From Pseudomonadota bacterium (GTDB lineage Bacteria > Pseudomonadota > Alphaproteobacteria > Rhizobiales > Rhizobiaceae), in assembly GCA_023399465.1 (NCBI GenBank), contig JAEWPB010000119.1, positions 1 through 64,000 on the forward strand: a stretch of DNA of 64,000 nt, written 5' to 3'. Below are positions 50,173 to 57,653 of this stretch, piece after piece. A program made the translations under genes and the position numbers. The notes under the pieces were generated by a model. That model worked only from the letters and a program-made list of their open reading frames with translations. It was not told the DNA's origin and made no database searches. Each line of letters opens with the position of its first letter. Within the stretch, counting starts at the first letter, position 1.

Positions 50173-51174
50173 ATGGCCAACTATACATTTTCGTGCATCG
50201 ACGGGCATACCTGCGGTAATCCTGTCCGCCTCGTTTCAGGCGGCGGCCCCCGCCTCGAGGGCGCCAATATGCTCGAGAAGCGCGCCCATTTTCTCCGTGA
50301 ATACGACTGGATCCGCACCGGCCTGATGTTCGAGCCGCGCGGCCACGACATGATGTCGGGATCGATCCTCTATCCGCCGACCCGTCCGGACTGCGACGTG
50401 GCGGTGCTGTTCATCGAAACGTCTGGCTGCCTGCCGATGTGCGGTCACGGCACCATCGGCACGATTACCATGGCCATCGAGAACGGCCTCATCACTCCGC
50501 GTGAGCCGGGCAAGCTGTCGATCGATGCCCCTGCCGGCAAGGTCGACATCACCTATCGCCAGGAGGGGCGTTTCGTCGAGGAAGTGCGCCTGACGAATGT
50601 CCCGGGCTTCCTCTATGCCGAGGGCCTGACCGCCGAGGTCGAGGGTCTCGGCGAGATCGTCGTGGATGTCGCCTATGGCGGCAACTTCTACGCCATCGTC
50701 GAGCCGCAGAAGAACTTTGCCGACATGGCCGACTACACCGCCGGCGAGCTGGTGGGCTGGAGCCCGCAGCTGCGCGCTGCGCTGAACGAGAAGTACGAGT
50801 TCGTGCATCCGGAGCATCCCGAGATTCGCGGTCTCAGCCACATCCAGTGGACCGGCAAGCCGACGGTCGAGGGCGCCCATGCCCGCAACGCGGTGTTCTA
50901 TGGCGAAAAGGCCATCGACCGTTCGCCCTGCGGCACCGGCACTTCGGCGCGCATGGCGCAGCTCGCCGCCAAGGGCAAGCTGAAGGTCGGCGACGAATTC
51001 TGGCATGAATCGATCATCGGCTCGATCTTCAAGGGCCGGGTCGAAGCGGCGACGAAGGTCGCCGATCGCGACGCGATCATCCCGTCCATCGCAGGCTGGG
51101 CGCGGCAGACCGGGATCAACACCATCTTCATCGATGACCGTGATCCCTTCGCACACGGTTTCGTCGTGAAATGA
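50173..51174 (+). CDS. 4-Hydroxyproline 2-epimerase (proline racemase family, Cys/Cys type)
   Basis: Cofactor-free epimerase of 333 residues that inverts C2 of trans-4-hydroxy-L-proline. Both catalytic cysteines are present: PMCGHGTIGTITM (near residue 90) and DRSPCGTGTSARMA (near 253), with HxH/Asp contacts retained. Its stop overlaps the ATG of the aconitase-X gene (ATGA). In the operon it feeds the D-hydroxyproline oxidase upstream. Compare the atypical homolog at 53811-54842, where both cysteines are replaced. A proline racemase role is possible, but operon partners make the hydroxyproline substrate clear. Confidence 0.92.
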   Translation: MANYTFSCIDGHTCGNPVRLVSGGGPRLEGANMLEKRAHFLREYDWIRTGLMFEPRGHDMMSGSILYPPTRPDCDVAVLFIETSGCLPMCGHGTIGTITMAIENGLITPREPGKLSIDAPAGKVDITYRQEGRFVEEVRLTNVPGFLYAEGLTAEVEGLGEIVVDVAYGGNFYAIVEPQKNFADMADYTAGELVGWSPQLRAALNEKYEFVHPEHPEIRGLSHIQWTGKPTVEGAHARNAVFYGEKAIDRSPCGTGTSARMAQLAAKGKLKVGDEFWHESIIGSIFKGRVEAATKVADRDAIIPSIAGWARQTGINTIFIDDRDPFAHGFVVK

Positions 51175-52862
51175 GCCAGGCGGTATTGGCCCAGAGCATT
51201 CTCGGTGGCGTGGCCGACGGCCCCATCATCGCCACGCAGGAAGCGCTGAGTTTCTGGGGCGGGGTCGATCCCGCCACCGGCTCCGTGATCGACGTGCATC
51301 ACCCGCTGCACGGTACCTGCCTGACCGGCGGCATCCTGATGATGCCGTCGAGCCGCGGCTCCTGTACCGGCTCCGGCGTTCTGCTGGACCTGGTGCTGAC
51401 GGGGCGCGCACCCGCCGCACTTGTTTTTGCCGAAGCCGAGGACGTGCTGACGCTCGGGGCGCTGATCGCGACCGAGATGTTCGGCAAGCCGCTGCCGGTT
51501 CTCAGGCTTGCGCCTGACGCCTTCGCCGCGCTCGCCCGCGCGAAGACGGCGCGGATATCCGACACCATGATCGAGGCCGACGGCGTTTCGCTGCCGGTCG
51601 CACCTCCGGCCACCGCCGCGCTCGACCTGACCGAGAGCGATCGGGCGATGCTCGATGGGGCCGAGGGTGTGGCGGTGCAGCAGGCCATGCGCATCATCTG
51701 CGCGATGGCTGCGCAGCAGGGCGCGACGTGCCTCGTCGACGTGACGCAGGGACATATCGACGGCTGCATCTATGCGAGCCCGGCGAACGTCACCTTTGCC
51801 GAAAAAATGGCCGACATGGGCGCGCGCGTCCGCATCCCGTCGACGATGAACGCGATTTCCGTCGATCGGGCGAACTGGCAGGCGCAGGGCGTGCCGCATG
51901 CATTCGGCGATCCGGCGGCGCGGCTTGCCGATGCCTATGTCCGCATGGGCTGCCGTCCGACCTTCACCTGTTCGCCCTATCTGCTCGACAGCGCACCCGG
52001 CATGGGTGAATCGATCGCCTGGGCGGAATCGAATGCGGTCATCTTTGCCAATACGGTTCTCGGCGCGCGTACGGCCAAGCATCCCGATTTTCTCGATCTC
52101 TGCATCGCGCTCACCGGCCGCGCGCCGCTCTCCGGCGTCTATCTCGACGCGCACCGCAAGGCGCGCCGCATCATCGACGTGGAATTGCCGGAAACCGTGG
52201 ACGATGCGTTCTGGCCGCTGATCGGCTATCTCGCCGGGAAGGCGGCTCCCGACAGGATCCCGCTCTTGCGCGGTCTTGCCGCCGGCAAGCCGTCGCGTGA
52301 CGATCTCAAGGCGCTCTGCGCTGCCTTTGGCACCACATCCGCCGCGCCGATGCTGCATATCGAAGGCGTGACACCGGAGGCAGACGGCGCCGCCGCTGAG
52401 GACGCCAGCCACGCAACCATTACCCGGGCAGATATGGTCGCGGCCTGGACCGTGCTCAACGACGGGCCGGAACAGGTCGAACTGGTCGCGATCGGCAGCC
52501 CGCACGCTTCCTTGAGCGAATGTCAGGCACTGGCCGAGGCGCTTGGCGATCACAAGCGGCATCCGGAAGTGGCGGTCATCGTGACAGCCGGCCATCAGGT
52601 AATCAGCGAGACCCGCTTGGACGGAACGCTCGCCCGCCTGGAGGCTTCAGGCGTCCAGGTGCTGCCGGATCTGTGTTGGTGCTCGATTTCCGAGCCGGTG
52701 TTCCCGTCGCGCACACGCGCACTGATGACCAACTCGGGAAAATACGCACACTATGGTCCCGGCCTGTCCGGCCGTGCGGTGCGTTTCGGTAATCTTGCCG
52801 ATTGCGTCGAGGCTGCACTTTCCGGCCGCGTTCCAGTCCGCTTACCCCCGTGGCTCGGCTGA
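51171..52862 (+). CDS. Fused aconitase X: cis-3-hydroxy-L-proline dehydratase
   Basis: Iron-sulfur or metal-dependent dehydratase of 563 residues, with the small AcnX subunit (DUF126, residues 1-130) fused in front of the large subunit (DUF521, about 150-555). LTGGILMMPSSRGSCTGSGV shows the small-subunit active-site serine, and cysteines in RPTFTCSPYLL and VLPDLCWCS are probable cluster or metal ligands. AcnX homologs dehydrate cis-3-hydroxy-L-proline to delta1-pyrroline-2-carboxylate. The fused form is a known variant of the two-gene form. It overlaps the epimerase and is the last gene of the transporter-oxidase-epimerase operon. The matching reductase is probably the LDH2 gene at 43099. Confidence 0.88.
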   Translation: MSQAVLAQSILGGVADGPIIATQEALSFWGGVDPATGSVIDVHHPLHGTCLTGGILMMPSSRGSCTGSGVLLDLVLTGRAPAALVFAEAEDVLTLGALIATEMFGKPLPVLRLAPDAFAALARAKTARISDTMIEADGVSLPVAPPATAALDLTESDRAMLDGAEGVAVQQAMRIICAMAAQQGATCLVDVTQGHIDGCIYASPANVTFAEKMADMGARVRIPSTMNAISVDRANWQAQGVPHAFGDPAARLADAYVRMGCRPTFTCSPYLLDSAPGMGESIAWAESNAVIFANTVLGARTAKHPDFLDLCIALTGRAPLSGVYLDAHRKARRIIDVELPETVDDAFWPLIGYLAGKAAPDRIPLLRGLAAGKPSRDDLKALCAAFGTTSAAPMLHIEGVTPEADGAAAEDASHATITRADMVAAWTVLNDGPEQVELVAIGSPHASLSECQALAEALGDHKRHPEVAVIVTAGHQVISETRLDGTLARLEASGVQVLPDLCWCSISEPVFPSRTRALMTNSGKYAHYGPGLSGRAVRFGNLADCVEAALSGRVPVRLPPWLG

Positions 52863-52895
52863 CGAACTGTCTGACGTTGCAACGCTCGTGATCTG

Positions 52896-53561
52896 CTAGC
52901 GCCGTTCTGTCCTCAGGACGGCGACTAGCGAGCGGCCGGCGTCGAGCACATGATCCCGTGTCAGTTGTGATGCGCGCTCGGCATTGCCCTCGGCGCAGGC
53001 TGCCAGAATTTCCTCATGCTCGCGGCTGGCCCGCAGCACGCCGTCGGTCAGCGTGAGCTGTGCCCTGAGATAGCGGTCGATGCGATCGAGGGAACTGCGC
53101 ACGTTCTGCAGGTAGTAGGGTCGGCGCGCCGCCTCATAGAGAGTGTAGTGGAAGCTGCGGTTGACATCTCCCCATCGGGCAGGATCCGGCTCGCGGGCGA
53201 ACGCCTCGCAATGCCGCTGTGCGGTCTCCAGCGTCTGCCGGTCGAGATTGGGGACGGCGATGCGGATGACCTCGGCTTCGAGCATCGCCCGGAATTCGAA
53301 GATTTCCTCGATCTCCTCGATCGACAGCCCGGCGACCACAGCCCCCTTGTAGCGCTGGGTGGTGATGAGCCCATGCTGCTCGAGCCGTGACAGCGCCTCG
53401 CGCACCGGAATGCGGCTGGTATTGAACATCTGGGCGATCTGGTCCTGCCGCAGGTTCTGCCCTTCGGCAAGATCTCCCGCGATGATCGCCCGGCGCAGGG
53501 CTTCATAGACGATATCGGCGGCGGATGCGGCTTGCCGGATATCGACGGCAGTAAGTTTCAT
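52896..53561 (-). CDS. GntR-family transcriptional regulator (FadR-like)
   Basis: Regulator, 221 residues: winged helix-turn-helix (IVYEALRRAIIAGDLAEGQN, then IAQMFNTSRIPVREALSRLE; residues 15-75) and FCD domain (FEFRAMLEAEVIRIAVP onward). The start at ATG 53561 is where homology begins; the in-frame extension to 53642 is not family-like. It is convergent with the aconitase-X gene and divergent from the proline-racemase homolog at 53811. The palindrome at 53687-53698 in the shared region is a good operator candidate. It likely controls the racemase homolog and perhaps the hydroxyproline operon. Confidence 0.88.
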   Translation of the reverse strand: MKLTAVDIRQAASAADIVYEALRRAIIAGDLAEGQNLRQDQIAQMFNTSRIPVREALSRLEQHGLITTQRYKGAVVAGLSIEEIEEIFEFRAMLEAEVIRIAVPNLDRQTLETAQRHCEAFAREPDPARWGDVNRSFHYTLYEAARRPYYLQNVRSSLDRIDRYLRAQLTLTDGVLRASREHEEILAACAEGNAERASQLTRDHVLDAGRSLVAVLRTERR

Positions 53562-53680
53562 GATGCTCAGACCCTGGTTTTCCTGTTGTCGGCGATAGCG
53601 GCACGTCCCTGCCGTCTTAGGTTCATTCGGGCGGCCGGGCAACAGGCGGGGGATTTCCCGGGCGACCGCAGGAAAGATGA

Positions 53681-53698
53681 TTGTATATTGGATCCAAT
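53681..53698. promoter_or_regulatory. Palindromic operator candidate between GntR and racemase homolog
   Basis: TTGTATATTGGATCCAAT contains the 12-bp perfect palindrome ATTGGATCCAAT (53687-53698). It lies between the divergent GntR and racemase-homolog genes. The TTGTATATTG stretch also occurs near 45882, before the transporter operon. Confidence 0.5.
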
Positions 53699-53810
53699 CT
53701 TTCTATCAACAGCCAGCACCTGCTTTCACGTTTGCATGGCGGCGGAAGCGACCACCTCGGTCGCGCCATCCGCGGACGCAAAACAGGGGCCTGCAGCAAA
53801 GGAGGTCGTT

Positions 53811-54842
53811 ATGCGCAGCAGCAAGGTAATCCACATCGTATCGTGCCACGCGGAAGGCGAGGTCGGCGACGTCATCGTCGGCGGCGTGGCCCCGCCGCCG
53901 GGCGAAACGCTGTGGGATCAGCGCCGGTTCATCGCCGAGGATCAGGGGCTGCGCAATTTCGTCCTGAACGAGCCGCGCGGCGGCGTGTTCCGCCACATCA
54001 ACCTGCTGGTGCCGCCGAAGGATCCGCGCGCGACGATGGGCTTCATCATCATGGAGCCCGAGGATACGCCGCCGATGTCCGGCTCCAACTCCATCTGCGT
54101 CTCGACCGTGCTGCTCGACAGCGGCATCGTGCCGATGGTCGAGCCGGAAACCCGCATGGTGCTGGAGGCCCCGGGCGGCCTCGTGGACGTGGTGGCGAGC
54201 TGCCGCAACGGCAAGGCCGAGCGCATCACCGTCACCAACGTGCCGTCCTTTGCCGACAAGCTGGACGCCAAGCTGGAGGTCGAAGGGCTCGGCACGCTGA
54301 CGGTCGACACCGCCTATGGCGGCGACAGCTTCGTCATCGCCGATGCCCGCGCGCTCGGCTTTTCCGTGACGCCGGACGAGGCGCGCGAACTTGCCGAGAC
54401 CGGGATCAGGATTACCCGCGCCGCCAACGAACAGCTGGGCTTCACCCATCCGGAAAATCCGGAATGGGACCACATCTCTTTCTGTCAGCTGGCGATGCCG
54501 ATCGAGGAACGGGACGATATCCTGCATGGTCGCAACACCGTTGTGATCCAGCCGGCCAAGCTCGATCGTTCGCCGACCGGCACCGGCTGCTCGGCGCGCA
54601 TGGCGGTGCTGCACGCCCGCGGCCTGATGAAGGTGGGGCAGCGCTTCATCGGCCATTCGATCATCGATTCGACCTTCGACTGCCGGATCGTCAGCGAGAC
54701 CGTCGTCGGCGGCCGCCCGGCGATCATCCCGGAAATTTCCGGGCGCGGCTGGATTACCGGAACCCATCAGGTCATGCTCGATCCGGATGATCCGTGGCCG
54801 GCAGGCTACCGTCTGGCCGATACCTGGCCGCGCAAGCTGTAA
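53811..54842 (+). CDS. Proline racemase-family protein lacking both catalytic cysteines (Ser/Thr type)
   Basis: Proline-racemase-fold protein of 343 residues. Compared with the epimerase at 50173, the first catalytic loop MCGHGTIG reads MSGSNSIC (Cys to Ser, and the next histidine to Ser), and the second loop DRSPCGTGTSA reads DRSPTGTGCSA (Cys to Thr, with a new Cys two residues on). In the family Cys/Cys and Ser/Cys pairs are racemases or epimerases and Cys/Thr is trans-3-hydroxy-L-proline dehydratase; Ser/Thr is not an activity class I can assign. GGAGG lies 7 bases before ATG 53811. It diverges from a GntR regulator. A dehydratase or a non-racemising role is possible. Confidence 0.85.
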   Translation: MRSSKVIHIVSCHAEGEVGDVIVGGVAPPPGETLWDQRRFIAEDQGLRNFVLNEPRGGVFRHINLLVPPKDPRATMGFIIMEPEDTPPMSGSNSICVSTVLLDSGIVPMVEPETRMVLEAPGGLVDVVASCRNGKAERITVTNVPSFADKLDAKLEVEGLGTLTVDTAYGGDSFVIADARALGFSVTPDEARELAETGIRITRAANEQLGFTHPENPEWDHISFCQLAMPIEERDDILHGRNTVVIQPAKLDRSPTGTGCSARMAVLHARGLMKVGQRFIGHSIIDSTFDCRIVSETVVGGRPAIIPEISGRGWITGTHQVMLDPDDPWPAGYRLADTWPRKL

Positions 54843-54857
54843 GGTCAGCGACGGACA

Positions 54858-54887
54858 GGGCGGCCGCGTTCGCGTGGCCGCCCTTTT
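54858..54887 (+). terminator. Rho-independent terminator after the racemase homolog
   Basis: GGGCGGCC (54858-54865) pairs with GGCCGCCC (54876-54883), with an inner GCG/CGC pair, followed by TTTT. It separates the racemase homolog from the amidase gene. Confidence 0.8.
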
Positions 54888-54995
54888 GCCTTCGCGCAAC
54901 GAATTCGCTCGAAGTCGTCGCACGCAACGGCTAAGAGTGCCTGAACATACCACCCATGCGATCAGTTTCCGTCCGGCCAGGAGTTTGACGACACC

Positions 54996-56345
54996 ATGAC
55001 GACCTCGACACCCACGCTCGCCCAACTCTCGGCCGATCTCGCCGCCGGCCGCTGCACCAGCCGCAGCCTGGTGGAGGCATGTCTTGCGCGAATCGAGGAA
55101 TCATCCGAGGGCGGCGCGACTTTCACCCACGTTGCACGCGATGCTGCGCTCAAGGCGGCGGATGCGATGGACCTTTTGCGCGCAGCGGGGGCCGCACCGT
55201 CTCCCTGGGCAGGGATCCCGATTTCGGTCAAGGACCTGTTCGATATTGCCGGCGAGGTGACGCTGGCGGGCTCGAAGGCGCTCGTCGGATCGGCGCCGGC
55301 AGCTGCCGACTGCGAGGCGGTTGCGCGGTTGCGCCGTGCCGGTTTCGTGGTGATCGGGCGCACAAACATGACGGAGTTTGCCTATTCCGGCCTCGGCATC
55401 AATCCCCACTACGGTACGCCGAAAAGTGTCTGGGACCGCGAAAGCGGCCGGGTACCGGGCGGATCCTCCTCGGGGGCGGCGATTTCGGTCGCCGAAGGCA
55501 TGGCGCATGCGGCGCTAGGGACCGATACCGGCGGCTCCTGCCGCATTCCCGCGGCGTTCAACGGCCTGGTCGGCTACAAGCCGACCGCGCGGCGCGTGCC
55601 GCGCTCCGGCGCCGTGCCGCTGTCGACAACGCTTGATTCGGTCGGGCCTATAGCGCGGTCGGTCGGCTGCTGCGCCACGCTGGACGCGATCCTTGCCGGA
55701 GAAACGCCAGGCCAGCCTTTGGCCATGCCGGTTTCCGGCCTGCGCCTTGCCGTGCCGACGACGATGGTGCTCGACGGTATGGACCAGACGGTCGCCGACG
55801 CCTTCGAGGAGGCCCTGTCGCGGCTTTCGGCTGCCGGAGCGGTGATTGTCCGGATGGCCGTTCCGGAACTGGGCGAAATCCCCGGCATAAACGCCAAGGG
55901 CGGTTTCAGCGCTGCCGAGAGCTATGCCTGGCATCGCGGCCTGCTGGAGGCGAAGAGGGAGCTCTACGATCGCCGCGTGGCCTCGCGCATCGACGCCGGA
56001 GCCGCGCAGAGCGGCGCCGACTATGTCGCCCTGACCGCGGCGCGCAAGGATCTGATCGAGCGGATCGAGGCGCGGCTGGCGCCTTTTGACGCCATCGTCA
56101 TGCCGACGGTCGGGATCGTGCCGCCGAAGATCGCCGACCTGGAACGGGACGAGGATTTCGCCCGGGTGAACATGTACGTGCTGCGCAATCCCGCGACCAT
56201 CAACATGATTGACGGCTGTGCCATCTCCTTGCCGATCGGCCGCCCCGGTGCGGCACCTGTCGGCCTGATGCTTGCCGGGCTGGCGGGAGCGGATCGCCGC
56301 CTGTTCGCCGTGGCCGCGGCGGTCGAGAAGGCACTCGGCAACTGA
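54996..56345 (+). CDS. Amidase (amidase signature family)
   Basis: Serine amidohydrolase of 449 residues. The Ser-cisSer-Lys triad of the amidase signature family is visible: K in PISVKDLFD (near residue 74), the first Ser in GGSSSGAAISVAEG (near 150), and the nucleophile Ser in GTDTGGSCRIPAAF (near 175). Members hydrolyse amides, malonamate, allophanate or serve as GatA; a GatA role is unlikely because no gatBC lies near. It starts about 110 bases after a terminator, so it is probably transcribed alone. Specificity unknown. Might belong to the hydroxyproline/nitrogen region only by position. Confidence 0.88.
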   Translation: MTTSTPTLAQLSADLAAGRCTSRSLVEACLARIEESSEGGATFTHVARDAALKAADAMDLLRAAGAAPSPWAGIPISVKDLFDIAGEVTLAGSKALVGSAPAAADCEAVARLRRAGFVVIGRTNMTEFAYSGLGINPHYGTPKSVWDRESGRVPGGSSSGAAISVAEGMAHAALGTDTGGSCRIPAAFNGLVGYKPTARRVPRSGAVPLSTTLDSVGPIARSVGCCATLDAILAGETPGQPLAMPVSGLRLAVPTTMVLDGMDQTVADAFEEALSRLSAAGAVIVRMAVPELGEIPGINAKGGFSAAESYAWHRGLLEAKRELYDRRVASRIDAGAAQSGADYVALTAARKDLIERIEARLAPFDAIVMPTVGIVPPKIADLERDEDFARVNMYVLRNPATINMIDGCAISLPIGRPGAAPVGLMLAGLAGADRRLFAVAAAVEKALGN

Positions 56346-56468
56346 CCGCCCGCCGGCCGGGTTTCGCGCTCGGCCGAAATGCAGGTGGTCGGCCCGGACC
56401 ATGCCCATCAATTACCACAGATCGGGATGATACTTCCTCCAAGATGTCAGCAACGGTGGAGGAAGGCC

Positions 56469-56888
56469 ATGCAAGTTTCCGAAGCAATGCACAACGGCGT
56501 GGAATGGGTGGCTCCGGATGTTCCGATTGCCCAGCTCGCCAGGACCATGAAGGAAAAGGATATCGGGGCGATACCGGTCGGCGAGAACGACCGGTTGATC
56601 GGCATGGTCACCGATCGCGACATTGCCATCCGCGCCTTTGCCAACGGCCGTGACCCGACGTCACTGACCGCCCGCGACGTGATGAGTGCCGGGATCGTCT
56701 ACTGCCGCACCGACGAAGCGGTCGAGGACGCCGTCCGTATCATGGAGATGAAGAAGATCCGCCGGCTTCCCGTGATCAATAACGACAAGCGGATGGTCGG
56801 AATGCTGTCGATCGGCGATATCTCGCATGCCAGCAGCCAGGACATTGCCGGCGAGCTCATGCATTCGGTCGCCAGTCATCACGCCTGA
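56469..56888 (+). CDS. CBS-domain protein
   Basis: Small cytoplasmic protein of 139 residues consisting of a pair of CBS motifs (Bateman module): one from VSEAMHNGVEWVAPDVPIAQ to GMVTDRDIAIRA and one from ARDVMSAGIVYCRTDEAVED to GMLSIGDISHA. Such stand-alone modules bind adenosine nucleotides and are common in rhizobia; their targets are mostly unknown. I use ATG 56469, with GGAGGAAGG just upstream; the longer reading to 56379 is not family-like. A strong terminator follows. Confidence 0.87.
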   Translation: MQVSEAMHNGVEWVAPDVPIAQLARTMKEKDIGAIPVGENDRLIGMVTDRDIAIRAFANGRDPTSLTARDVMSAGIVYCRTDEAVEDAVRIMEMKKIRRLPVINNDKRMVGMLSIGDISHASSQDIAGELMHSVASHHA

Positions 56889-56911
56889 TCCGTGCGACAC
56901 GCTTAGCCTGG

Positions 56912-56944
56912 AGCCCGCGAACGTCTCGCGGGCTTCGGTTTTTT
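56912..56944 (+). terminator. Rho-independent terminator after the CBS-domain gene
   Basis: AGCCCGCGA (56912-56920), a 5-base loop, TCGCGGGCT (56926-56934) and then TTTTTT (56939-56944). A clear intrinsic terminator on the plus strand, meeting the convergent DedA stop codon at 56943. Confidence 0.88.
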
Positions 56945-57479
56945 ACAGCTTGTGGATCAGGGCGCGGACATTGAACAGGTCGCCGAGGAAGTAGGGGCCG
57001 AGGCACCAGACGGTAGTCCACAGTGCCGCGCCGACGATGTTCGCCAGCAGGAACCGGCCCCAGGGCATCGCCATCGATCCGGCGATCACGCCGTTCAACT
57101 GGCGGAACACCACCACGAAGCGGGCGACGACGACAATCAGCGGGCCCCAGCGTCGGAACAGGTCTTCGAATTCCGCCAGTCGTTCAGGGGTCAACTTGAC
57201 GACCCAGCCGTAGCGCAGCAGCAGTTTTCGCCCGCCGAACTTCCCGATCAGATAGCCGGTGTTGTCGCCGAGCACCGCTGCGATCCAGACGGCCAGGAAG
57301 ACGTGTGAAATCTTGAGTTGGCCGTCGACCGCCATGATCGAGGAGGCGATCAGCGCGCTCTCGCCGGGAACAGGAGCACCGAGGGATTCCAGGAAAACCG
57401 TGACGAACAGGGCGATGACGCCGTAGTCGCGGAGATAGTGTTCGATCAGCGCGGCACCTTCGTGAAAATACTCCATCAC
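56943..57479 (-). CDS. DedA-family (SNARE-associated/VTT) membrane protein
   Basis: Inner-membrane protein of 178 residues with about five hydrophobic segments. The DedA features are ESLGAPVPGESALIASSIMA (re-entrant loop with glutamate and proline, near residue 35), and the conserved arginines in VVARFVVVFRQLNGVIAGSM (near 120). It is somewhat shorter than E. coli DedA (about 219). Members are undecaprenyl-phosphate or lipid flippases needed for envelope homeostasis. Transcribed alone on the minus strand; divergent from the aminotransferase at 57654. Confidence 0.86.
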   Translation of the reverse strand: MMEYFHEGAALIEHYLRDYGVIALFVTVFLESLGAPVPGESALIASSIMAVDGQLKISHVFLAVWIAAVLGDNTGYLIGKFGGRKLLLRYGWVVKLTPERLAEFEDLFRRWGPLIVVVARFVVVFRQLNGVIAGSMAMPWGRFLLANIVGAALWTTVWCLGPYFLGDLFNVRALIHKL

Positions 57480-57653
57480 ATCCTCCGGCTCGAGGTTTCG
57501 TGGATCCGGTAACTCTATTGGCGGCAGGCGGATTGGTCAGACGGGATGCGGAGGCGATCGCTGGGTCGAAGTATAGGGTTCTATAAATATCAGCCTTTTC
57601 TGATTCATGGTAATCGTTGGTCCATGCTTGCCCCATTGTCAGGAGTATTCCAC

